DNA of 64,000 nucleotides from AM-1111 sp046302135. GTDB taxonomy: Bacteria > Bacteroidota > Bacteroidia > B-17B0 > Aurantibacillaceae. The stretch spans positions 46,079 through 110,078 of the forward strand of contig JBKCIQ010000094.1 of NCBI GenBank assembly GCA_046302135.1, in the 5' to 3' direction. How positions within the stretch are numbered: position 1 is the first letter of the stretch; each line of letters begins with the position of its first letter. The notes below the pieces were generated by a model. That model made no database searches, was not told the DNA's origin, and worked only from the letters and a program-made list of their open reading frames with translations. A program made the position numbers and the translations under genes. Of this stretch, positions 1-8,239 are shown piece by piece.

Positions 1-20
1 CACTTGTAAGGAAAATTACT

Positions 21-28
21 TATATTTG
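21..28 (+). promoter_or_regulatory. Possible Bacteroidota -7 box
   Basis: TATATTTG matches the TAnnTTTG -7 consensus of Bacteroidota sigma factor promoters. No good TTTG -33 box sits at the usual distance. If used, the helicase mRNA would carry a leader of about 130 bases, which would be long for this genome. The rest of 1-168 holds nothing else I recognise; the end of the preceding gene is not in the window. Confidence 0.3.
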
Positions 29-168
29 CATTTCCTTTTGAGTATTGTATCACAGTCTCTGAGTGTAATCCCCTTAGTACATTCATTTAGATTTACAATT
101 TTTGGGATAATTAAAGGTTTTCTTACACTCAAATAACAGAACCCGATTAAAATTCAATCAACTATTAA

Positions 169-1290
169 ATGACATTTAATGATTTAAAATTGACAGAGCC
201 ATTATTAATGGCCCTAAAAAGTATGGGATATGAAAATCCTACTCCAATTCAAGAACAAGCAATAACACCAATATTAAGCGGCAAAGACATATTTGGACAT
301 GCTCAAACCGGAACCGGTAAAACTGCTGCATTTTCATTACCTATTCTTGATCAACTTCACAGAAAGCAACCAACTCGTTTTTTAAAAGCGCTAGTACTTG
401 CACCAACTCGTGAATTAGCGACACAGATAAGTGAAAATATTCGAGCTTATACCAAACACATGAAGATCTCACACGCTACTATTTTTGGTGGGGTTTCTCA
501 AAGTAGCCAGGAAAGGGCACTTTACAACGGTGTTGACATGGTAATAGCTACTCCCGGAAGGTTATTAGATCTGATGAACCAGGGCATTATTAAACTAGAC
601 AAGATTGAATATTTTGTTTTGGATGAGGCAGATCGAATGCTCGACATGGGATTCATTAATGATATTAAAAAAATCATCGCCAAACTTCCTGTGAAGAGAC
701 AAACACTTTTCTTCTCTGCAACAGCATCTCCCGGAATAATGAAGCTTGCAAATACCATATTAAAAAACCCGGTAAACATTTCTGTAACGCCTGTGTCTTC
801 AACAACGCATTTGGTAGATCAGAATCTGTATTATGTTTCTAAGGAAGATAAGAAATTACTTTTGAACCATATTTTAAGTTCGGAAAGTGTTGAGAATGCT
901 TTGGTATTTACACGAACAAAAAGAGGTGCGGACCGCGTAGCGAAAGAACTCAAGAGGAATGGTATTTCCTCTGAGTCAATTCATGGTAATAAATCGCAAG
1001 GTGCAAGAGAACGTGCGTTGAAAGGATTTAAAAGCAAGAAAATACGAGTATTGGTGGCCACTGATATTGCATCAAGAGGGATTGATGTAGAAAAACTTTC
1101 TCACGTTATTAATTACGAAATACCCGAACAAGCGGAAACCTATGTGCATCGTATTGGTAGAACCGGAAGAGCAGGATCTAAGGGAGTTGCGCTTTCATTT
1201 TGTGCCAAAGACGAATTAAGGTACATGAAAGACATCAGCAAACTGATTAAGAAAAATATACCGGTGGTGTCCTCACATCCATTTAAATAA
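169..1290 (+). CDS. DEAD-box ATP-dependent RNA helicase, RhlE-like
   Basis: RNA-dependent ATPase that unwinds short RNA duplexes, probably in ribosome assembly or cold-stress RNA remodelling in the cytoplasm. The full DEAD core is visible in 373 residues: Q motif (Gln28), Walker A AQTGTGKT at 45-52, PTRELA near 80, DEAD at 152-155, SAT at 183-185, and HRIGRTGR at 327-334. The protein ends about 40 residues after the last motif, so it lacks the basic C-terminal tail of longer RhlE proteins. A cold-shock-domain gene starts 56 bases downstream on the same strand; that pairing supports a cold-adaptation role, which is inference. The ATG start fits the Q-motif spacing. Subfamily assignment is less sure than family. 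Confidence 0.93.
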   Translation: MTFNDLKLTEPLLMALKSMGYENPTPIQEQAITPILSGKDIFGHAQTGTGKTAAFSLPILDQLHRKQPTRFLKALVLAPTRELATQISENIRAYTKHMKISHATIFGGVSQSSQERALYNGVDMVIATPGRLLDLMNQGIIKLDKIEYFVLDEADRMLDMGFINDIKKIIAKLPVKRQTLFFSATASPGIMKLANTILKNPVNISVTPVSSTTHLVDQNLYYVSKEDKKLLLNHILSSESVENALVFTRTKRGADRVAKELKRNGISSESIHGNKSQGARERALKGFKSKKIRVLVATDIASRGIDVEKLSHVINYEIPEQAETYVHRIGRTGRAGSKGVALSFCAKDELRYMKDISKLIKKNIPVVSSHPFK

Positions 1291-1346
1291 AAAACAAACA
1301 ATAAATAACAACAAGCCTGTAACAGCGGGCGCAATTAACAATCAAA

Positions 1347-1538
1347 ATGAAAAAAGGAACAGTTAAATTTTTCAATGAAACCAAAGGATTCGGTTTTATA
1401 AAGGCTGAAAATGGAGAAGAAATTTTCGTACACGTAAGTGGATTAAAAGACGAAATTAGAGAAAACGATCAAGTTATTTTTGAAGTGGAACGAGGTAAAA
1501 AGGGAATGAATGCAGTAAATGTAAAGCTGGCGGATTAA
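1347..1538 (+). CDS. Cold-shock-domain protein (CspA family)
   Basis: Small single-stranded nucleic acid binding protein, likely an RNA chaperone. Its 63 residues form one cold-shock OB fold: the start MKKGTVKFFN, an RNP1-like motif KGFGFI at 13-18 and an RNP2-like motif IFVHVS at 26-31. Length is normal for the family (60-75). It follows the DEAD-box helicase gene on the same strand, and the two may be co-transcribed; no terminator is seen in the 56-base gap. The exact paralogue cannot be named. Confidence 0.95.
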   Translation: MKKGTVKFFNETKGFGFIKAENGEEIFVHVSGLKDEIRENDQVIFEVERGKKGMNAVNVKLAD

Positions 1539-1623
1539 TTGGTTTACAAATTTTAAAACTTGATTTATTGTCCTTTTATTAAGGTATTAGTTAAAGCATT
1601 ATATTTACCTTAAAATAATATTT

Positions 1624-2724
1624 ATGGGACTATTTGATAAATTAAGAAATGAATTTGTAGACATCATCGAATGGCTGGATGACCAGCATGAAACCATTGT
1701 TTGGAGATTTCCCCGTTATCAGAATGAGATTAAAATGGGTGCAAAACTCGTTTGCAGAGAAGGGCAGCAGGCAGTTTTTATTAATGAAGGTAAAATTGCA
1801 GATATCTTCTCTCCGGGAACCCATACTCTTACCACTCAAAACCTGCCAATTTTAGCCACACTAAAAGGCTGGAAATATGGATTCAATAGTCCTTTTAAGG
1901 CAGAAGTTTATTTTGTAAACACCACACAATTTACTGATCAGAAATGGGGCACAAAAAACCCCATAACAGTTGAAGATGCAAGGTTTGGTTTTATTGAACT
2001 TCGCGCATTCGGAAATTATAACTTCAGAGTTGTTGATGCCGGAAAATTTATTACAGAGATTGTGGGTACAGATGGTAACTTCACTATTGAAGAAATTAAT
2101 GGTCAGCTAAGAACGAAAATTGCAACCAGTTTTGGGGTTGTATGCTCAAAGGAAAATATACCCATTGAAAAATTCTTAGGTAATTTCAGTGATCTTCAGC
2201 CTGTGTTTCAGGAAAAGTTAAATGCAACTTTTGATGGATATGGATTGAAACTTACGGATTTTAATTTGGAAAATGTATCCATGCCTGAAGAACTTAAAAA
2301 AGAAATTTTCGAATACACCAGATTGAATCGCATTGACGCCAACAAACTGGCGCAGCTCAAAACTGCCAAAAGTATTGAGATTGCCGCAGGAAATGAAGGT
2401 ATAGGAGGTGCTGGTGTTGGAATTGGTGTTGGTGTAGGAATGGGTAATATGATGGGTAACATGATGCAGAACATGAATTCTCAAATGGGCGGAGCAGGAA
2501 TGCCCCCTCCCCTTTCTATGTACTACGTAGCAGTAAATGGTCAGCAGAGCGGACCTTTTAACTTACAGCAATTACAACAAATGTCCCAAAGCGGTCAATT
2601 CGCCGCTCAGAGTCTAGTTTGGAAACAAGGTATGGCCGCATGGGTAGCCGCAGGCACAGTTCCGGAGTTGACAGCATTATTTTCACAAATGCCTCCACCA
2701 CCACCGCCTCCTCCAATGCCTTAA
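1624..2724 (+). CDS. SPFH-domain protein with C-terminal GYF_2 domain (YdjI-like)
   Basis: A 366-residue protein of the SPFH (stomatin/prohibitin-like) class once annotated as virion core protein and typified by Bacillus YdjI. Residues about 20-250 are the SPFH-like part, with no transmembrane segment. Residues about 258-290 are a Gly/Met-rich linker. Residues about 300-350 match the GYF_2 (DUF4339) fold, seen in YYVAVNGQQSGPF, and the protein ends in a poly-proline tail. GYF domains bind proline-rich peptides, so the tail could be a ligand in cis or trans (inference). The next gene, 23 bases downstream, encodes a zinc-ribbon membrane protein that may anchor it, as YdjG/YdjH do for YdjI. Function here is unproven. 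Confidence 0.82.
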   Translation: MGLFDKLRNEFVDIIEWLDDQHETIVWRFPRYQNEIKMGAKLVCREGQQAVFINEGKIADIFSPGTHTLTTQNLPILATLKGWKYGFNSPFKAEVYFVNTTQFTDQKWGTKNPITVEDARFGFIELRAFGNYNFRVVDAGKFITEIVGTDGNFTIEEINGQLRTKIATSFGVVCSKENIPIEKFLGNFSDLQPVFQEKLNATFDGYGLKLTDFNLENVSMPEELKKEIFEYTRLNRIDANKLAQLKTAKSIEIAAGNEGIGGAGVGIGVGVGMGNMMGNMMQNMNSQMGGAGMPPPLSMYYVAVNGQQSGPFNLQQLQQMSQSGQFAAQSLVWKQGMAAWVAAGTVPELTALFSQMPPPPPPPPMP

Positions 2725-2747
2725 AACCATTTTAAAATTTCAAACCA

Positions 2748-3860
2748 ATGTCTTCAACAGAAATTGAAGAAAACGCATCTGCAAATAAAATAAAATGTAA
2801 ATCTTGCGGTGCATTTCTAACCTATCAGGCGGGAACAACATTATTGAAATGTGAGTATTGTTCAGCTGAAAATGAAATAAAAAATGAACCCGCTGAAGTT
2901 AAAGAACTTGACTTCAATGAATATCTTGCAAGTTTAACAGATGCACCCGAACAGGAAGAAGTTAATACAGTTAAATGCAGTGACTGCGGTGCAAATACTA
3001 CTTTAAAACCAAATGTAACCTCAGATAATTGTCCTTATTGCGCAACACCTTTGATTCTAGAAAATGCTACCGCAAAACGTTTAATTTCTCCGAGTAATCT
3101 CTTACCTTTCAAAGTTGAACGCAAAGCTGCGAACGAACTTTTTTTAAAATGGGTTAAGGCATTGTGGTTTGCACCCAACGACTTAAAAAATTACGCGTCC
3201 AACACTCAAGAAAAACTAAACGGAATTTATATTCCTTTCTGGACCTATGACAGTAACACCTATACTGAATATTCAGGAAGCAGAGGAGATCATTATTACG
3301 TTACTGAATATTACACAGACAGCGAGGGTAACCAACAAAGCAGACAAGTTAGAAGAACGATGTGGACACATGTAAGTGGATGGGTCAATGATTCATTTGA
3401 TGATGTTCTTGTTTGCGCAAGCAAATCCTTACCGGTTAAATTAATGAATGAATTGGAGCCTTGGGACTTGAATGCTTTGGAAAATTTCAACTCATCTTTT
3501 TTGAGTGGATTCAGGGCCGAAAGTTACCAGATAGATCTCGCCGGTGGTTGGGAAGTTGCAAAGGGAATGATGGATCCTAAAATTAGAAGCAGTATTTACT
3601 CCGATATTGGAGGTGATGAGCAAAGAATTTCGAGCATGAACGTACAGTACAACGACATTACCTTTAAACACATTCTGCTTCCGGTCTGGCTAAGTGCATA
3701 CAGGTACAATGGAAAAATATTCAGGTTCATGATCAATGCGAGAACCGGAGAAGTACAGGGTGAAAGACCTTATTCGTTCTGGAAAATATTTTTACTTGTA
3801 TTGGGAATAATTGCGGCAATAGCTGTTGTTTATATTATTTCAAAAGCGAGACATTCTTAG
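2748..3860 (+). CDS. Double zinc-ribbon membrane protein, partner of the SPFH protein
   Basis: A 370-residue protein with two N-terminal zinc ribbons: Cys17/Cys20 with Cys35/Cys38, and Cys77/Cys80 with Cys95/Cys98. A long middle region (about 100-340) has no signal peptide and is rich in aromatic residues. A single transmembrane helix lies at about 345-365 followed by a short basic tail. This is a C-tail-anchored topology with the ribbons in the cytoplasm. It lies 23 bases after the SPFH gene. The set resembles the zinc-ribbon membrane partners of YdjI in Bacillus, which recruit PspA in membrane stress; no pspA gene is in the window. The biochemical role is unknown. Confidence 0.75.
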   Translation: MSSTEIEENASANKIKCKSCGAFLTYQAGTTLLKCEYCSAENEIKNEPAEVKELDFNEYLASLTDAPEQEEVNTVKCSDCGANTTLKPNVTSDNCPYCATPLILENATAKRLISPSNLLPFKVERKAANELFLKWVKALWFAPNDLKNYASNTQEKLNGIYIPFWTYDSNTYTEYSGSRGDHYYVTEYYTDSEGNQQSRQVRRTMWTHVSGWVNDSFDDVLVCASKSLPVKLMNELEPWDLNALENFNSSFLSGFRAESYQIDLAGGWEVAKGMMDPKIRSSIYSDIGGDEQRISSMNVQYNDITFKHILLPVWLSAYRYNGKIFRFMINARTGEVQGERPYSFWKIFLLVLGIIAAIAVVYIISKARHS

Positions 3861-3943
3861 AAAACAAGTCAAGCTTTTTTAATTCAATATTCAGATATTT
3901 TCACCCGCAACTGTTTCCGACTAAAATTCGAAATTTTTATAGT

Positions 3944-4279
3944 TTAATACAACAAACTTTTTTTGGAGGAATTTTTCCAACCTGCACGAGATTTAACTTC
4001 CGTAAAACAAATTTTTAGGTCCGCTCTTGAAGCCACTTTTTCAAAATAAATACTCTTATCTGCTCTAGACTTCACATTTTCAAAATACCAAACACCTGTA
4101 TTTCCTGTTGCTCTTGAGGCAACACTTTCCTTGTACACAATCAAATCAGCTCTTGACTCTACTGTTTCTACGTAAACTTTTATGTTAGCTCTGGAAGCAA
4201 CGTCTTCGGTGTAAATTTTCTGAGAAAAAGCAAAACCGGTAGTTAGCAACATTGTTGTCAAGGTCAATAAATTTTTCAT
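3944..4279 (-). CDS. Secreted DUF6150-type repeat protein
   Basis: A 111-residue protein with a signal peptide (MKNLLTLTTM to about AFSQ) followed by about six degenerate repeats of 11-14 residues with the pattern (V/I)Y.E.V.SRA, for example IYTEDVASRA and VYVETVESRA. This is the pattern of DUF6150, small periplasmic or secreted Bacteroidota proteins of unknown function; alternating aromatic/hydrophobic positions suggest stacked beta-strands. The closing GW after the last SRA is also typical as I recall the family. It stands alone, about 250 bases from the next minus-strand gene. No enzyme motif is present. Confidence 0.72.
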   Translation of the reverse strand: MKNLLTLTTMLLTTGFAFSQKIYTEDVASRANIKVYVETVESRADLIVYKESVASRATGNTGVWYFENVKSRADKSIYFEKVASRADLKICFTEVKSRAGWKNSSKKSLLY

Positions 4280-4528
4280 TTTTTTTTAATATTAAATGTC
4301 TTCCTACTCTTATGGATTTTCGGATAACTCCCTGTTTTTTCCGCTTGAACGGAGTTGTTTTCATGTCTAAACTTTTTAACATCGATCTAGTTGTTCATCA
4401 TATTTTGAAAAATAAAAAGTTTTTAAGCTTGTACAAAATTGCAAATGAACAACACGAATATATCAATTAATTCTAAAAAAATAAAAGTTGGGAAATTATT
4501 TAACGGTGATGCGATAATAAATACATTT

Positions 4529-5260
4529 TTATCGCCCGCCAAACGTCACTCCCGTATAATTTTGATAAAAATTACATGAGCCCTTAACACAAGATGCATA
4601 ATTATAATTGAAGGGCAGATGAATATTTTTGCATTGTTCGCTAACATTATTGCAATTAATTTTAATTGAATAAAACCTTGCCTCAGAATAAGGAACCTGA
4701 TCACAGGGTTTTTTGTCGCCGTAATATTCAACAAAATTTAAAAATCGATTTGACAATGAACTCGGAGTATTGGTCTTAATTTTACCAAGGTAATATTCCT
4801 TGTTTATAGTTTTATCGATTATCCAAGCTCCCCAATAAGTTCCGGATCTTTCTGTTTCCAAACGTGAAACTTTTATAGTATAAATATGTTGCTCAACCAA
4901 CGGGACTGAAAGTCTGCAACTTTTTCCTGAACCCTCACCTCCAAAATCAACTGCATAAGAACCATCGCAACCCTTAACGGCATTTGTGGCATTCCATATA
5001 GAGAAAATCAGCAACCCTTTGGATGTATTATGGTAATCTGTTTGTAAACCGATATAGCCGCCATCACTTAATTCATTAAATCCGAAAGTCAAGGCCCAGA
5101 AAGTTCCATTCGCTAATTTATATGGTGAGATATCCTGTTCAATACTATTATACTCGGAAGGAGCAACTTTATAATGCAGGTACATATTTCCATCTTGATG
5201 TTGCTGAGCATTGACGCTGTAAAAATGTAATATTGGTATTAGAAATAAATAAAATTTCAT
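4529..5260 (-). CDS. Secreted protein of unknown function, DUF3472-like
   Basis: A 243-residue exported protein, counted from the ATG that begins a clear signal peptide (MKFYLFLIPILHFYSVNAQ); a TTG 24 bases upstream is in frame but adds nothing useful. The body has a beta-rich look with GGYIGLQTDYH followed by FSIWNAT, reminiscent of the DUF3472 pattern of aromatic beta-strands; this match is from memory and tentative. Several cysteines in the last 60 residues (Cys-x-G-x-Cys type) suggest disulfides. It follows clpS by 25 bases and may be read through from the TerC-psd-clpS operon. Function unknown. Confidence 0.6.
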   Translation of the reverse strand: MKFYLFLIPILHFYSVNAQQHQDGNMYLHYKVAPSEYNSIEQDISPYKLANGTFWALTFGFNELSDGGYIGLQTDYHNTSKGLLIFSIWNATNAVKGCDGSYAVDFGGEGSGKSCRLSVPLVEQHIYTIKVSRLETERSGTYWGAWIIDKTINKEYYLGKIKTNTPSSLSNRFLNFVEYYGDKKPCDQVPYSEARFYSIKINCNNVSEQCKNIHLPFNYNYASCVKGSCNFYQNYTGVTFGGR

Positions 5261-5285
5261 TAAAGAAAATAAAGATTTAATCAAT

Positions 5286-5576
5286 TTATTCTACAGCTGC
5301 ACTTAAACCATGGTCAAGTAATGCAGTACACATTGGCTCTAGCTTTGAGTAATCGCCTTCCTTAATTGAACACTTTCCGTTATAATGCACTATATACGCA
5401 CATTGTTCTGCCTGAATTCGATCGTGTTTACAAATCTTAACCAACGTATCTATAACAAATTCGAAAGTGTTTACATCATCATTATATAAAATAAGATGTC
5501 GGCTCGCTTCTTCCTCAACTAATACATCTTCTTCGAACTGCTCTTCTTTTAAAGGCTTAGAAAAAAATTTATCCAT
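5286..5576 (-). CDS. clpS: ClpS adaptor for the ClpAP/ClpCP protease
   Basis: Adaptor that hands N-degron substrates to the Clp unfoldase. The 96 residues include the ClpS core: LYNDDVNTFEFVIDTL (about 31-46), holding the Asn-Asp-Asp residues that bind the substrate alpha-amino group, and the later HYNGK segment with the conserved His. The position corresponding to the selectivity Met of E. coli ClpS appears to be Phe (NTFEF for TPMEF), so side-chain preference may differ. An acidic N-terminal extension of about 28 residues precedes the core. It lies 5 bases after psd. Confidence 0.92.
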   Translation of the reverse strand: MDKFFSKPLKEEQFEEDVLVEEEASRHLILYNDDVNTFEFVIDTLVKICKHDRIQAEQCAYIVHYNGKCSIKEGDYSKLEPMCTALLDHGLSAAVE

Positions 5577-5581
5577 TTAAT

Positions 5582-6238
5582 TTAAATTTCAGCTATTGGT
5601 GTTATGCCTCCCTGAACTTTTTGATCTTTGTTTACTAATATTTTAGCTCCCGGAGGAAGAAAAATATCTACCCTACTTCCGAATTTAATAAATCCAAACT
5701 CTTCACTCTGACCGGCTTTATCTCCTTCTTTACAGTAAAAAACGATTCTTCTTGCCAAAGCTCCGGCTATTTGTCTGAATAGTACCGGAACTCTATTTTC
5801 TGTCTCCACAACAACGGTTGTACGTTCATTTTCTGTAGATGATTTCGGATCCCATGCAAATAAATATTTACCTGGATGATATTTCACGAACTTCACGTTA
5901 CCGGCAACTGGAAATCTGTTAACATGCACGTTTACAGGAGACATAAAAATTGAAATCTGTAATCTCTTGTCATGAAAATATTCATTTTCGGTTGTTTCTT
6001 CAATAACAACAACTTTTCCGTCAGCAGGTGCAATTACTTTCGATTTATCCTTAACCCAATTCCTGGATGGACTTCGAAAAAACTGAAGTACAACAATAAA
6101 TAAAAATCCACTTAGAACGTAAGCAAACCAATGTGCAATTTTTTGTTCCGGGAAAAAGAAATGAGCAATTGAAATAATTATGGCACTGAAAATTATTATT
6201 ATAAAAATCGTTGCTTTTCCTTCTCTGTGAATAGTCAT
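5582..6238 (-). CDS. psd: Phosphatidylserine decarboxylase proenzyme, short form
   Basis: Converts phosphatidylserine to phosphatidylethanolamine at the inner membrane. It is 218 residues long, as in the short Psd-A type. Two hydrophobic stretches near the N-terminus (about 9-28 and 34-52) anchor it. The self-cleavage site is the FGS in FIKFGSRVDIF (about 182-192): the Gly-Ser bond is cut and Ser becomes the pyruvoyl cofactor. The His in FMSPVNVHVNRFP is the conserved catalytic segment. It sits between the TerC-family gene (11 bases upstream) and clpS (5 bases downstream), so an operon is likely. Confidence 0.94.
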   Translation of the reverse strand: MTIHREGKATIFIIIIFSAIIISIAHFFFPEQKIAHWFAYVLSGFLFIVVLQFFRSPSRNWVKDKSKVIAPADGKVVVIEETTENEYFHDKRLQISIFMSPVNVHVNRFPVAGNVKFVKYHPGKYLFAWDPKSSTENERTTVVVETENRVPVLFRQIAGALARRIVFYCKEGDKAGQSEEFGFIKFGSRVDIFLPPGAKILVNKDQKVQGGITPIAEI

Positions 6239-6249
6239 TGTTTTTTATT

Positions 6250-7065
6250 TTATTCTCCGAAATTCCTTTCAACTTTTTTCTTACGTTCTCTCATATTGAG
6301 CACCTCGATAAAAAGTGCAAAGGCAAGAGCAAAGTAAACATAATTTTTATTAAGATGATATTGCTTTTCATGGGCTTTTTCTAGTGTAAGCCCCTTAACA
6401 TCAATCATTGCGTTTAGTCCGTCTGTAATTGACTCAGCTACAAGCACTCCACCAATTACAATCAAAAACGCAAGTGCAAGCATTTTGATGGATGGATTTC
6501 TATTTATAAACTCACTCACAACTGAAGAAAAGAAAATCATAAGTATCATCGAAATTATCACTGCACTAACCATTATTAAAATGTTTCCAGAAAGGCCAAC
6601 TGCTGTCAATATTGAATCGAAAGAAAAAACAATGTCAATCAATACAATCTGAAAAACAATTGATGCAAAAGAAACTTTTTTTACTTTGGGTCCAAGCTCA
6701 TTTTCGTTACCGTGAATTTTTTCTTTGATTTCTTTCCAGGTTTTATATAGTAGAAATATACCTCCTCCAAACAATATCAGCGCTCTACCCGATACCCCAA
6801 AATAAGGACCAATTGTAAATAAAGGGTCGACGGCATGAGCGATGGTTGAAATAGAAAAAAGCATTAGACACCTGATCACTAGTGCCAAAATCAAGCCTAT
6901 TGTTCTACCCTTTTTCTGCTGTTTGTAAGGTAATTTATCAGCGGTTATAGATATAAAAATAATATTGTCTATTCCGAGAACAATTTCAAGAACTGATAAG
7001 GTAACTATACTGATTACACCTTTAAGGGTACAAAGCTCAATCCAATCATTGGTCCAAGAATGCAT
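6250..7065 (-). CDS. TerC-family integral membrane protein
   Basis: A 271-residue polytopic protein with about seven hydrophobic helices. TerC hallmarks are present: LEIVLGIDNIIFIS in the first helix and IVLIDIVFSFDSILTAVG in the middle, with the conserved acidic residues inside the membrane that mark this family. Members have been linked to manganese or calcium export and to tellurite resistance; no tellurite genes are nearby, so a metal-efflux or exoenzyme-metallation role is more likely (inference). It appears to be the first gene of the TerC-psd-clpS group, with a -7 box just upstream. Confidence 0.88.
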   Translation of the reverse strand: MHSWTNDWIELCTLKGVISIVTLSVLEIVLGIDNIIFISITADKLPYKQQKKGRTIGLILALVIRCLMLFSISTIAHAVDPLFTIGPYFGVSGRALILFGGGIFLLYKTWKEIKEKIHGNENELGPKVKKVSFASIVFQIVLIDIVFSFDSILTAVGLSGNILIMVSAVIISMILMIFFSSVVSEFINRNPSIKMLALAFLIVIGGVLVAESITDGLNAMIDVKGLTLEKAHEKQYHLNKNYVYFALAFALFIEVLNMRERKKKVERNFGE

Positions 7066-7082
7066 TTCTTTAATAAAAAAGA

Positions 7083-7090
7083 CAAATTTA
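7083..7090 (-). promoter_or_regulatory. Putative -7 box for the TerC-psd-clpS operon
   Basis: Reading on the minus strand this is TAAATTTG, a perfect TAnnTTTG. Transcription would begin about 10 bases before the ATG at 7065. No clear TTTG -33 box is seen at the right distance. Confidence 0.42.
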
Positions 7091-7192
7091 AAGCTTTTAA
7101 CCTATCATTTCTTTACTAATTATCAAAACTCCCTAGCTAATAAGTATTCTGTAAATATCTTTTTTAGCAAACCACGTTATTGATTTGTACAT

Positions 7193-7744
7193 ATGAAAAA
7201 AACATTATTTACATTTTCAGTAATACTATTTAGTAATTATTTATTTGCCCAGAATGAAGTGACACAAAAGGATTCAATTAATGGAGAAGCCATGAACCGA
7301 ATGTTAAATGTTATGGAGAGAACTGAGTACCTACTTCACAAGTTTACAAAAGAGGAGCGAGAAAAATGTGAAAATGTGGTGGAAACATTTCTAAATGGGA
7401 AAAATAAAAAACTAGAAGATCTCTTTGAAAATAATATAGAATTTTTCGCATGGGATTCACATGAAGTGTACCAAGATTATCTGTTATTTAAGTCAAAAAA
7501 AGAATTTTCACGCTACATTATTAAGGTCATAAGACCAAAACTTAAAATACCTGGAATAAAATACAAGATATTTGTTAATCTTAAAAATCTCGAAATCGAA
7601 CAAAATTATTCCAAAGTAAAGGTAAGAGTTGAGTTAAAATCTAATACTTGTAATGGTATAAGCAATGCAGTTTGGGTGTTGCTCGATGAAAATTTTAAGA
7701 TCATTAGCCTAAGTGTAAATAAAAGTGATGAAAATTTGGAATAA
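7193..7744 (+). CDS. Exported protein of unknown function
   Basis: A 183-residue protein with a signal peptide (MKKTLFTFSVILFSNYLFAQ) and no lipobox. The mature part has a short Lys/Glu-rich helical region (about 30-70) followed by alternating strands. The C-terminal half (VNLKNLEIE, KVRVELKS, AVWVLLDENFKI) has the rhythm of an NTF2-like beta-sheet, which is a weak guess. It is monocistronic; a near-consensus -7 sequence (TTGATTTG) ends six bases before the ATG. No catalytic motif. Confidence 0.6.
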   Translation: MKKTLFTFSVILFSNYLFAQNEVTQKDSINGEAMNRMLNVMERTEYLLHKFTKEEREKCENVVETFLNGKNKKLEDLFENNIEFFAWDSHEVYQDYLLFKSKKEFSRYIIKVIRPKLKIPGIKYKIFVNLKNLEIEQNYSKVKVRVELKSNTCNGISNAVWVLLDENFKIISLSVNKSDENLE

Positions 7745-7833
7745 TTTTTGAAAATAATTGCAGAAAAATTGAACAATACAATAAATTTGAGGCAACACAA
7801 TAATTATATACTAATAATTAAAAATGTAAATTT

Positions 7834-8220
7834 ATGAAACAGCTTCGCTATCTTCCAATTGTTTTAATTTTAACTCTTAGTAATAGGTTTTTTTGTCAGA
7901 GCCACAAAGGCAAATGTGGACTTGAAATTGAAAAAGCCTACACTCAAAATGTTTTAGGTAAAAGCGTAGGTTATTATGTAGAATTTAAAAACAATGCAGG
8001 TCAGGACGTTGATGCAATAGAATGGAAAGCTAAATTTTATAACAATTTTGGTGAATACAAAGGAGAAAAAGATGGGCAGTGGAGTTCCGGTAACATCATC
8101 AAGCCAATTAAACCTGGAGCAGTAACAAAAGATCTTGAAACAAACTGGATAGACGGCGCAACAAAAGTTTTTATAACCGTTAAACGTGTGCACTTAGCAC
8201 AAACGGGCACTTGTAAATAA
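7834..8220 (+). CDS. Small exported protein with an Ig-like, FxLYD-type domain
   Basis: A 128-residue protein with a signal peptide (residues 1 to about 22) and one compact domain. The series YYVEFKNNAGQDVDAIEWKA, then a glycine/aspartate turn, and VFITVKRVHLA is typical of a beta-sandwich that carries a conserved N-x-x-G, as in FxLYD-like or DUF5780-like domains; I cannot choose between them. Two cysteines (CGLEIE near the mature N-terminus and Cys127) could pair. It converges with rnc. Confidence 0.55.
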   Translation: MKQLRYLPIVLILTLSNRFFCQSHKGKCGLEIEKAYTQNVLGKSVGYYVEFKNNAGQDVDAIEWKAKFYNNFGEYKGEKDGQWSSGNIIKPIKPGAVTKDLETNWIDGATKVFITVKRVHLAQTGTCK

Positions 8221-8239
8221 TTTAAAGAATAATAAAAGT

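Noticed and set aside
3944..4279. Short regular repeats considered as a CRISPR array
   Set aside because: The repeats are at protein level, in frame, without conserved DNA spacers and repeats of constant length.
4252..4470. Plus-strand open frame of 72 codons between the DUF6150 gene and the next gene
   Set aside because: It overlaps the signal-peptide end of the DUF6150 gene, has no recognisable motif and no promoter match; the gap 4280-4528 shows no clear gene.
6250..7065. TerC-family gene as part of a tellurite-resistance ter island
   Set aside because: No terA/B/D/Z-type genes are near; it is grouped with psd and clpS.
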